From NCBI RefSeq assembly GCF_901709675.1, contig NC_051103.1:5627501-5691500 (forward strand): DNA of 64,000 nucleotides. The letters are read 5' to 3'. Every line of letters starts with the position of its first letter. The first letter of the stretch is position 1. The stretch comes from Syngnathus acus. Lineage: Eukaryota; Chordata; Actinopteri; Syngnathiformes; Syngnathidae. A program made the position numbers and the translations under genes. Positions 28,335 through 40,700 of the stretch are shown here, in pieces. A model generated the notes under the pieces. The model was not told the origin of the DNA, did not search any database, and worked only from the letters and a program-made list of their open reading frames with translations.

Positions 28335-28844
28335 AGGGTACCTTTGGTCAACCTGTATAACGCAGGCACTGATTTAGTATAAAGTAAATGTACAATATCA
28401 AAAAAGAAATAACACAACACCTCTTGGGGACAAGAGATATATAGCCTGAAACGTTGACGTTTGACAGGCAGTTTTGCTGCCTGGGGAGGAAATAAGGCGC
28501 CCCGGATATGACGTCACAAGGTTGATTCCGTTTTGGGGAGCCCCAATTAGGCCTATATACTACCTTTATAAGAAATCGATTATGTTGAAATTTAAGGGTA
28601 ATGTGAGTAATTATTATTATTCCGTCGAAAGTATTTTCGTAAATCGTGTAAATCCGTTGAGAAAATGATTTTTTTATATATGGGGGGGAGCGGCCGGCTA
28701 GCTGGCCGGGCAACGTTAGCCTCGGCGACTCTCGCGGGCATTCCCCCGCCCGCCGCGACAGTTTTTAATAAACTTCAGGGATTTGATTAAGCCATATTCG
28801 TAGAATAGAAAAATGTTAATATGGCTAATGACCAAAGGTACCCC
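28335..28844. mobile_element. TTAA-flanked MITE (piggyBac-like)
   Basis: A 510-bp segment is flanked on both sides by TTAA (28331-28334 and 28845-28848). It ends in 15-bp terminal inverted repeats: left AGGGTACCTTTGGTC, right reading inward GGGGTACCTTTGGTC, with one mismatch. TTAA target duplication plus G/C-rich termini is the signature of the piggyBac superfamily. There is no transposase frame inside, so it is a non-autonomous copy. Confidence 0.75.
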
Positions 28845-29230
28845 TTAATGTGTTTCCGGTGACCAGAATGACCGCGATTTACAAACCTTTGACAGAACCC
28901 GGGAATCTTGTCAGTGACCAACGGCAGCAGCTGTACTCGAATTTTCTGTATGTTGTTTTGCAAAAAAAAAAAAAAAAGGGGGCTCATATACAATTGTTTT
29001 GCCATTGCTTAACGCGAGCTGCTACGCTACCATTACTACCGCCTAACTTGAGTATCGCGAGACAAATCAGAAGCGAGATTACCGTTTTGTTTGTTTTGGG
29101 TTTTGTGTCGTAGGCTCCACCCCTTACTTTGAGATCATTTACATTTTTCAAAAAAAATGTATAACTTTTTTTGTATGCTTTTCTACGGAGAGGATTAGGG
29201 CCAGTGAAGAAAAAAAAAGGGGGGGTGACA

Positions 29231-29522
29231 GGATTCTGACTTTTTTTCTCAGAATTTGACTTAAAGAATTCTGATTTAAAAATTAGAATTCTCACTTTAA
29301 AGTCAGAATTCTGGGGGGAAAAAGTCAGAACTCTGACTTTGAAGTGAGAATTCCCACTTTCTGACTTTAAAGTCAGAAATCTCACTTTATTCTCAGAATT
29401 CTAAATTTAAAGTGGGAATTCTGACTTTATTCTCAGAATTCTGACTTTAAAGTGGGAATCCTCACTTTAAAGTCAGAATTCTGAGAATAATTGTGATTTT
29501 AAAGTCAGAAAGTGGGAATCCT
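29231..29522. repeat. Palindromic minisatellite (TCAGAATTCTGACTTTAAAG type)
   Basis: About 290 bp are built from variants of a roughly 20-bp word in which both AGAATTCT and CTGACTTTAAAGTCAG are perfect dyads. Units therefore read nearly the same on both strands and form overlapping inverted repeats. One exact palindrome of 22 bp is centred at 29358-29379. The block lies about 280 bp upstream of the rpl38 promoter. Confidence 0.85.
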
Positions 29523-29784
29523 CGAGAATACACAGACAAGCAGGGATTACTAAAGCAATGGCAATAGACTAAATGGGGTTTATGCTAATGTCTATGCACA
29601 AATCCCAATATTTGTGTTGTGGTAATGTAAATTGAATATTTTTCAATTAAATAACATTGCTACAATAATATTAATTGCAGCTATTATAAGTGAAAAGGGA
29701 AAACAAATTTGTATTTATCGCCATTACCTTCATAAAGTATTTTTGACCCTCTGCGCTCGCCTTACTACGCTATTAAAACTGCGC

Positions 29785-29831
29785 TATACCGGAAGTACCG
29801 CCTCTTTTTCATCTTCTCTTTGCTAACACGG
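29785..29831 (+). promoter_or_regulatory. rpl38: rpl38 promoter, TOP start and noncoding exon 1
   Basis: A consensus ETS/GABP site (ACCGGAAGT, 29788-29796) is followed at once by the pyrimidine tract CCTCTTTTTC (29801-29810), the expected TOP-type start of a ribosomal-protein mRNA. Exon 1 would run from about 29802 to 29831 and end at the donor GTGAGA. No TATA box is in position. TOP tracts place translation under mTOR-dependent control in vertebrates. Confidence 0.7.
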
Positions 29832-30059
29832 GTGAGAGCAACATTCTAACACAAACATCCATTTACAATCTTCATCCATCCCTTTATACCAAAACACACG
29901 ACATCCCCACTTTTATATCGTATAAAAACACCTTTCCTTAGCCACATTTTGACCCATCCATTTCTTCCATAAATCAATCGTGTGCTATGTTGTGTCCGAT
30001 TGTCTGACTCCGTGTCCTTTCTGTTCTTCCCCCAGCGTGCAGTCCGCTGACACGGCGCC

Positions 30060-30969
<910 letters not shown>

Positions 30970-31429
30970 ATTTATGTACAGAAAATTGTAATAAACATTG
31001 GAAAACTCAAGATATTTGTGTGGTTTTGTTTATTCTGTCTGTGCTGTTATTTTATGTTGGTGTATTAAAATATAATTATTAGTTTCACACTGAGGTGATT
31101 TGCAGTCAGCAACTATACTGGATACAGAAAAAATCAAATTGGCCTGCAAGAGAATATATTTGTATTTCCACTTCTGTGCTGCTAAATATAAAAACACTAG
31201 TTCAGAAAGTGAATTAACTTGTAAATCAACGCCTCGCGGGAATGTTTTTAAATTGACTGTCATGTCCTCTTTTGTCCGCCGGAGGGCACCAAAGAATCAA
31301 GCCATACTGCCTTTTTTGAACGGTGACAATTCTCGTAGTTGGCCGCTAGATAGCAGCAAAGTAACACATTTCTTACAATTTGCCCAAATGAAGCACCTCG
31401 TCTGTAGTCTGTGAAACTCCCCTAGCGCG

Positions 31430-31731
31430 TCACGTGTTTCGCCTCAAAGCGTGTTACGATGCGCGCTCCTGCTGGTTGGTGGACGCGCATCGTGGATCCA
31501 AACACGAGATACAAAAGCTCATCGCTGCTCGTTATTTCCGAACAAGTGTGGGATTCAGCCGGATCAGAACATTCTCCTGTGTGTTTTGGACTCCCGTGGA
31601 GGAGAAGTGCGTGTCTTCACCACCACGCACAAAGCATGTTTACATCCCCGCCTTTGTCTCACCCGAGACAAGACTGACAAGGCGCTTTGAACTTTTTGGG
31701 GTGCTGGTTTATTATATTGCATCGCTCAGGG
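31430..31731 (+). promoter_or_regulatory. ttyh2: ttyh2 promoter / 5' leader
   Basis: This CpG-containing stretch upstream of the ttyh2 start includes the E-box CACGTG (about 31432-31437). No TATA box is evident. An in-frame upstream ATG at 31687 would add 15 residues. The family's start (M-x-x-A-R-V-D-Y-I-A-P-W-W) favours the ATG at 31732. Confidence 0.4.
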
Positions 31732-34700
31732 ATGTCTTCTGCACGCGTGGATTACATCGCGCCGTGGTGGACTTACTGGCTGCACAATTTCCCGCACGTC
31801 AACCTGAGGTTGCAGTCCGTGGACAACAGCTTCAAGCCCGACGATCAGAACTACCAGCAGGTCAGTGCCGGGGTACCAGTAGAATATCCACACCCACACA
31901 CCGGACACTACATTAGGTACACCTGTGCACATACTAACGCTATTTTTTCCCCAGTTCAAAATGTAATCATGTGATTTCCAACTTGCCATACATTTAACAT
32001 GTTCATTGCCTGAATGTAAACTACTGGTATGAAATATGATCGTTATTCTCTGTAAAGAATCATATTTTGAGGGTATAAACATGAACAAAAACTCACCAAA
32101 CTCTCATTTGAAACCTTATCCCAATAAACATAAAACAGGCCGGTGTCCCTAATATTGTGTCTCGACTGGTATAATGCACATTGTATTGTATAATTGCCAA
32201 GGCAGTGCGCCATGTGACGTTATTGTTTTTTGTTTTACTTAATAAGAGCCCTCAATTCAATTTAAGAGGGGGGAAACATAGCAGAGGGTCACATGACTGC
32301 AGGGTTGCCTACCCATTGGTGCTAAAGTTGCTGGTCTACAAAAAGAAGTGTTAGGTGGACAGGTTGGAAGTCATTTGACTTCCCATTTAGTCAAGTTCCC
32401 AACAATATGTTGTTGTTTTTTAATGCAGCTTAGCTCACAGCTAACGAGCAAGGCATGATCCCACTATTACAGTGATCCCTCGCTACTTCGCGTTTCGTTT
32501 ATCGCGGCTTCACTACATCGCGGATTTTTTTGCCCAAATTAAAAAAAACATTTAAAATTCTAAATAAAACTTCTAAATTGAGGAAACAGTTGTCTAACCT
32601 TTAGGACAATGTAGTATTGCGCCAAATGTCCGTTTTCACGTGTTAGCACAATCACGAATTAGCATCTTTCCGCTAACTCGTTAGCCTGCCCAGTACTTCT
32701 TGTTGGTGACCGTACTTCGCGGATTTCACTTATCGCGGGTGGTTTTTGAAACCAATTACCCGTGATTAACGAGGGATTACTGTATATATCGTCAGATGAA
32801 TATATGTATTTTTTTTAGGTCACGCCAATTGGATTTTCAGCAGAGTTTCCGACAGAGTCCATAAAATGTTGTGGGTTCTGATGTCATTTTAATTTGTTTT
32901 GGCAAGCAACACTTTGAAGTCACAATTGAATACACTTTTTAAATTCTTGATGCCTTGTGATTCCAGTTGGAAGGCCCTCGAGGAATAGGAACTAGGAATA
33001 AAATTGAAAATGAGATTTTTTTTTTAATTGTAAACTTTATTTGAAGGCCAACCACGAGCCTTAGCATCTTTGTCTGTGGTGGCTACGAGGAGCAAAACAA
33101 CACACAGCCCTTCGACCTCCTGAGGCAAAACCAACAAAAAGGTCCACTCCATTGATGGGGGCTGGGTTGTATCTTTGCCTGTTCTTTTGTTGTAGACCCC
33201 CCCCCCCAGGTCACAGTGTGTGGGTCGCGGGAGATTTGTCAACGTTCCTAGAAAGAATCTCGTTCCAAAAAATCTAAATTGTTAAATTACGCTCAACAAA
33301 TTGTGAGTGGCGCATTGAAGCTAACATTTCCTTCCTTTCCACTTCCTTCCTCCCCCTACTCGAGCACGCTTGCTCCACTGGGACTTAATGGCATCCCGGC
33401 CGAGCGCACTGTGCCGGAAAAAAAAGACCCTCGTACCGTCCCTCCTCCCCCGAGGCATCGAGCGGAGCGTCGCAGAGGATGACGAGAGCTGCGACTGATG
33501 ATTGGAGGAAGGGCAGGGGCAGTTTTCCTTGTAATGATGGCAGTTAGAGTGCATTTGTAGTGGGAGCTTTACATCTCTTGTGGCCTGTAGTGATGATGTC
33601 ATACTGCACTTTAAGAGACAAACTTACAAATGACAAAAAATGTGAGCAGATATTACCATCTAGCACTTTACTGGTGGCTACTACTGCCGAGGAAAGCAAT
33701 TTTTTCCTGCCATAGTATCGGTGGCTGGTATCGGGAGTCTCCACAAGTACCCGATATTGCATGGCATTTTTAGGACAGCTAACTGCCCACTTTTATAATT
33801 ACGTGAAATTGAATTTCTGGACTTTCCCGTGACTAAAAAAAAATAGCAGAGGGGAATTCCGCAGCCGTGCTTTTTCTATGACCCGCTCGCCACCCGTTTA
33901 GCTCCTGTCATAGAGAGGGAATGTCACTGTCCATACTTGCTGCTCTTCTCGTCACAGATTTAGCACTGGTGTTATTCCACTTGCAGGCGACTTAAGCGGC
34001 GTAGCAGATGGCGTGCTTATGTATTGATGATCATCGCTTCTTATGTGGGAAGTATTGATTTCACTAGCTAGCTTATTAAAGGTGTGATACTAAAACGCAT
34101 GGTGTTGTGAAAGTTCACGGAAGGTCAGAATGCTTGCGAAGTAAGTCCATGCAGGATTTCGTTTACGTCTCTGCACTCTGCTTGCACATCCTTTCCTGCT
34201 ACATAATTTACAAGCCATTACAAGCTGGAGAAAAGAACCGTTGCTAACATCAACGACTTGGGAATTGTCCTGCGAAAACAGGTTTTTTTTCTTCTTCTCC
34301 CGAACAACAACAAAGAGGATGTCAACTATTCTTTTGACAGCTGAGAGAGCTCCATCCCTTCCATCCCATCACATTCCCTTCTTTCTCCGCATCCCCTTGG
34401 CTGCGGGGAATCACAAGACGGCCATTGAAGCGGGCCCGTCACATGCTGCTCCATTTAAATAGACATTTCTGGTTCCCCTTTTCACTCGGCGAGCTGCGCG
34501 TTACCATGGCGATGCACTCAGTGTTTAACCCAAAGTTCTCCTTCCACACTAAATGCTTTTTTTTAACCATCTTACATTCTCGTTGGGCTGCCCTCGTGTT
34601 TGTTTTATGGGTCTATGTGACCCGTTGCATGTTTGCGTTGGGCAAAGAGAAGCAGCGGTTAGACAGGCTAAAGTCCAGATGTCAAGGCGAGAGACTAATT

Positions 34701-37700
34701 TTAAACTAAAAATAAAATTGAGATTTGATTATTTCCATTGAGGTGCGTGCTGTCATATTTGTTTAACGGGTCAATGTGACCCGCTGCATTGTTATGCAAA
34801 TTGCAAATGCATTTTAATACATATATATTTCTATATTCTCCGCCTCACAGTTAGGAGGATGCGGGTTCGATTCCACCCTCCCTGTGTGGAGTTTGCATGT
34901 TCTCCCCGTGCCCGCGTGAGTTTTCTCCGGGCACTCCGGTTTCCTCCCACATCCCAAAAACATGCTTGGTAGGCCGATGGAGCACTCCAAATTCTCCCTA
35001 GGTGTGAGTGGTTGTTCGTCTCTGTGTGCCCTGCGATTGGCTGGCAACCAGTTCAGGGTGTCCCCCGATGACTGCTGGGATAGCCTCCAGCACACCCATG
35101 ACCCCCGTGGGGACAAGAAAATGGATGCATGGATATTTATATATTCTGCACAAGGTTTTTATGGGTCAATTAGACCCACAATATAACACAAAGGGCGTTT
35201 AATTCCCTCTCATTTGCAAGACTGATTTATGTTGAAAGTCGACGGGGTCGGCACCATAGCCGTGAAATGAGACAGATGGAGCAGAAACGAGCTTCCGCGG
35301 GTCCATCTTCTGCTCTCAAATCTCCTTGTCTTTTCTTTCTCACTTTCGGGCCGGCGTAATCCAGCGGATTCTCGCTATTTGGGGGTTTTAATCCCGCCCG
35401 ACTCTTATACAGGATGCATGACACTCACCATGGGAACATATGGCTCGGCAAGCAAATAATGTTAGACGCACGAGAAAGGAAATGGAAGAAGGGCGGGGTG
35501 TGGGGGGGGGGGGGTGCTCAACCCATCTGCTCGCATTGGACGATCTATTTTCGTCCCGTCTTTCACAGAAGGTGGGACGAAGAGGAAGAGGAGGGTGTGG
35601 ACGGGGGGGATTTGTAGGAAGAGCAGAGCTGCTGAAGAGCAGCGACTGCTCGCCAGCTGGAGGCGAAGATGCTGGCAGGGAAGATGAGAGCCCCCCAGTA
35701 AGCACTTGGCCTTGTTTCTGGGAGCCCCCTCAGATGTGGAGATGATCACGGCTGGCTGTCTTCCTCACTGATCATTACTGTAACTCACACAAAGAAATCC
35801 CGATGGATTTTTTACTGCCGCTGTATTCTTCCAACAAAGTCAAAAAAAATAAACCCACCCTTGATGACTTCATTACAAAACTCTGTATTTCGATTTGAAT
35901 GATGAACCAGGTTTGGTTTTTGGTCTCGTTCAGTCTCTGCTGTTTCTTGGCTGCGTGGCGGCGACGGCGCTGGGCGTCAACCTTCTGTGTTTGGCCGTCT
36001 ACCTGAGCTGCCTGTGCTGCCGCCGCAAGGATGACGACGGCGGCGACGAGGATACCAAGAAGCCGACGTCGTGCTGCGTCACCTGGTCGGCCGTTGCCGC
36101 GGGCCTCCTCACTTGGTACTTGATTCTATTTCCTCCTCGATTTACTCTGCAAACACTTCAAATGCACGACGACGCACGGCCTTTTCTTTCCGCGCTTCTC
36201 TCTGGCCCCTCGGGGTCATCGCAATAAACAGCCCGCGTCTCCTCGGTCTGATTAAAACTGTGTTTAAACATACTGGACGCTTCATTAGGTACACCTCCGG
36301 AATCAACAATGGCAGCTGTGAGCTCACACCAGAGAATGAAAATCTGTTTTGTTTTCACACAAAAGATGAGCGGCTCCATCGTACCGCTCGTTCTTTCTCG
36401 CTCTCTCTCTTTTGTCCAAAGTAGCTAATTGAAAGTTGTGCGGCGGAGGCCCGGCTTGAAACCATGTGACGGTCATGTTGTACATGTTTGGTTCGTGCTT
36501 TGCGTTCTCAATTTTGTCGTTTAATGCCGCCCTTCTACTTTTCTCTGTGACCTTTAAAGATGTAAAAGCAGTTTTTAAAAAATGAACGGTAATAAAAAAT
36601 GCTAGCAAAATCTCTATTTTTAAAAGCAATCTTAGTATTGACACATGAAGTCGATGCACAATTTGTCTTCACGGGCCACATAAAATGACGCGGCGGGCCG
36701 TAGCTGGCCCCCGGGCCTTGTGTTTGACATCTATGTTTTAAAGAGGCTCTTTATTTTGTGTCCAACTTGTAAATAAAACCAGGACAGTCTCCAAACAGCA
36801 GTAGCAGTTACGCTCCTCGTCAGTTGGGCTGCCAGTTTGGGTCAAAACTTAAATATTTCATAAAGCCTCCCGAGTCGATTCGTGTTAGCCTGTACCGAGT
36901 TTTTCCCGAAACTCTTTCTCTGCATTGTCATCCCTCGCCGTGACAGTTGTGCACTGTCTGCGATGTTCTTTCTCTTTGGCTTAGACTCCGGCTCGGAAAG
37001 CACACACGAGGCAAACAAGTGGCGGATTAAGAAAAAATCTTGAATAATGACTTTTGCCTGGAGTTAAGCCTGAGCATTTTTAGGAGGTGCATAAAAGCAG
37101 ATGAACAAAAGGGGAAGCAATTCTTTATGTCTTTCATTCTCGACTCCAAAAATGTATTGATGTTACATCCGCAAGTGCAAAAGTATTTGTACATAGGTAC
37201 AAATATAGTCATAATTAAAGCCATTGTGCTTGTCAATCCAAAATGACATACCAGAAATAAAAACAGATCATTGTGTTTCTCTCGCAGCGTGGCCGTGGGC
37301 GTGGGTTTCTACGGCAACAGCGAAACCAACGACGGCATCTACCAGCTGACGTACTCGCTGTACAACGCCAACAACACGCTGGGCGGCGTGGACAACTTGG
37401 TAGGTGCAGCGTAGCGCTCAAGTGTTAGCCGTAGCCATTTTTCTCCAAAAGAGAACTTGAAAGAACCAAAACCCACCGACCCCCCCGCCCCCTTTTCCTT
37501 TTTTTTTTTTATCAATGGAGCAAAAGCACAAAACAGCTTGTGTGAACTTCACCCGGCGCATAATTGGATGTGACGTTCTTTATTTGGGAATCCCATGCTC
37601 GGTGCTTCCCTGAAGGGACGGCATCGCACGCACGCGGTCCATAGACTGTTAAGAAGTTCTTCTCGAGCGAGACAAAGAGCCCAGTGTGCCGCGGTCCCCC

Positions 37701-40700
37701 CCAGGAAACAAGAGGGGGACCGAGGCCGGACTTCTTTGTAGACCTGCTATGAAGGAGGCAAGACCTTGATTGGCCACAGTCTGGAAGATATGCTGATGAT
37801 GTGTTGATGAAGTGAAGGTGGGGGGGGGAGCATCCTTGGAAAATTAGAAAAAAATCAGCCCAGTTTCATGGATTGACTTGACGTTTCGACTTTCTTTATC
37901 TTCTTTGTTTGTTTACGGCTTCTAGAGATAAAAATCACTCCCCCTAAATTGCTTTGCGCCCGGACCTGACACGCTGCCAATTATTGCTTCAATCACCACG
38001 TTCGGATGAAATCCACTGGGAAACTTGGATCCATCTGCGAGAATACGCTTGTTGCTCTCCCTGTTTGTAATTATTTGCAATCGGACCGGCAACTATGACT
38101 GATTTGTGAACTTCGTTTCTTTTCGGGGCGGCGGAGGTATTATGGACCAGGCCGGTATAAATATAAATATAAAATCGTTAAACCGTTATAAATGCAAATA
38201 CAAAATAAATACATTTATGTTTACGTTTAAGCATGTGCTTCAGACTTTCACCACGAGAGGGCGACAACGCAATTCAAAACATCAGCCCACTATTAATTGA
38301 CATGGTTTCGCAGTCCAGTGTTTGCCCCCCAGCATGGCTCTTAAGAAAGTGAGCGCTGAGAAGAACGACCATTTGTGTTCATTTATATTGACATATATTT
38401 ATTTTATAATTACACGATGAGAATAGCAAGAAATACCTCACACAACAATACGAGCGGCCTTTCCATTCGGCGCTAAGCACCCACAGCTGAAGGGGAGCGT
38501 TAAGTAGCCCTTTTTAATTATCGCGTCTCGCCGTTTCCTCGTAAACAAGCGCTCCCTCCAAGCAAAGTCAGGCGTAATAATTAAAGTCCGGAAAGCGCTT
38601 GGGTCGAGTAAATTTGGTAATTTGCCGTCCTCCTTGAAAGGGTCATTAGCCGCCGGCACATGCCGGTAAACATCATATCAATCTCACCGCTGCTACATGT
38701 GGCCGGATAATGATGTCTGGTGAAGCAGCATGTGGCTCCAGGCGTGGACCATCCATCTTATCGTGATGTTTTTTTTTTTTTTACGTCGTGAGCTGCAGGT
38801 GAGCACCACCATGAGCAACATGAAGAGCGGGCTACAACAGCACCTGGCCCGGCTGGACGAGATCTTCGCCACGCGCGGCGACTACGTGCAGACGCTGCAG
38901 TTCATGCAGCAGATGGCCGACAACGTCATCAAGCAGCTGGTGGGCCTGCCGGATTGGACCCAGGCCGACATGGACCTGGCGTCCGTGGCCAAACTGTCAT
39001 CCAGCGTTGAGTACTACAGGTGGCTGGCCTACCTGCTGCTCCTCATCCTTGACCTCATCATCTGCTTGCTAGCTTGTCTGGGACTCGCCAAGCAGTCTCG
39101 CTGGCTGCTCACCACGTGAGTCCAACACTAGCCTAGAACTCGGATGGGCGAGTACCAGTATTGGGTTGATACCGGTATTGGGTACTTATAGAAACCGCCG
39201 ATACCACTTTTGTTGTTTATAGTCTCCATCACTGTAGACAGAGGCAGCTAGCTTACACTCTTCACTTAGCCTCTAGTTAGCAGCGTGCGTAGCCGAGTCA
39301 CCGATGCGCAGCGCTCGCTTCCTTTGGGGAGAGAGTTCACAAGGGCGTGAAATCCACCGGAACGTCCGTCCATCCAGCCACGCATCCCCCTGTCGCCCTC
39401 AATCGCTCAGCTACGCACGGCCTACTAACCACAACACAAACCGGCGCCACCCCACGTTTATCTCCAAGCCCCTTCGTCAAGGGATGAATTCAAACAAAGC
39501 ACTCTCCAGCGAGCATCACCCAATTCCTCCTCAACAGTATCATTAGCACTACATTGACCTCGAGTTATCCTCCGACGGACTCGGGCTTCCTGTTTTAATG
39601 GGTCTTTCACTTACAATGAGCTCATCGTTTGTCCTTGAGGGTGCAGAGAACAGCTGCATTTCTCTTTTTTTTTATTATTATTATCACAACTGGCTAGTGA
39701 CATCAGTGTTTCACCGCCACAGGAAATGACACTTGATTTGCTTTTGGTGGCCAAGTGCCAAATCTGAGCTTGATCTTGTAGATTTTTCTTCACTCTCATC
39801 ATTTTCTCATTTTTGCTAGCTTCGTTAGTCCGTCCTACCTCGCTTTGAATCTATATATGTGTTTGAATGTCCCATCAGGATGATGCTGTCCGGGGTGCTG
39901 ACGTTGATACTCAGCTGGGCCTCGCTCGGAGCCGAATTGGCCGCCGCCGTGGTGAGTTTGCCCGGCATGCCATCTGTTTGAAGTTTATTTATTAATTTTT
40001 TAAAAAATGCAAATGGTTTGACTGCTACTATTAACTGGTGCCTGCGGGCAAATGCGGGATCCACGCGTAACCACGGAAACGAGGCGCAAGAGATGAGAAA
40101 AGGTCTCGTCGGTTGAAGCGTGCACGTTTAGCGCAGCCGGCCACGTCCCCATGGGAGCGTGCTTATCTAGTCGACGTGCTAATTATCGCTTTGCATGCTA
40201 GTCATGTAGCATCGTAAGTAAGTGTCCATCCGAATACATTTTTGAAAACATGCAAAGTTGAGTAGAGGCTTTCAGTTTTGAGCGCATTTGACATTATTTT
40301 TAGGGCACGAGCGACTTTTGCGTGGCGCCCGACAAGTTCATCATGAGTCAAATCAAAGGCGTCGTCGGCACAGGTACGGATAAAAATAACGCCGAGACAC
40401 CACCGGCTGCAAAACCTCAACTCGATAATGCTGACTCGTCATTTTGTTGCAGAAATCGTTCATTACTACATTTACTGCAACCAGACGCTGACCAACCCTT
40501 ACCAGCAGGTACGCATCATAATAGTTCATATATGATTATTATTTTTAAACAAATACTCTGTCTTGTTTGCAGCCTCTGACACTTTTCCAGAGATCTCTGA
40601 CCACCATGCAGATCCAGATCCAGGGTTTACTGCAGTTTGCCGTGCCGCTCTTCCCCACAGCGGAGGTAACACACACAGACACACACAGAGGAACACACAC

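Noticed and set aside
1-29700. Possible large-intron gene such as SDK2 spanning the desert
   Set aside because: Human SDK2 lies on the far side of RPL38, but no immunoglobulin or fibronectin-type exon could be recognised on either strand.
31434-31916. 160-residue frame overlapping the ttyh2 5' region
   Set aside because: It is out of frame with the clear ttyh2 first exon and covers promoter and leader sequence.
34858-34875. tRNA-gene-like B box
   Set aside because: The surrounding sequence cannot fold as a tRNA and continues into a known fish SINE body.
39140-39200. GATACCGGTATTGG-type words resembling a transposon end, also near 33715-33760
   Set aside because: Too short and degenerate to assign to an element or define boundaries.
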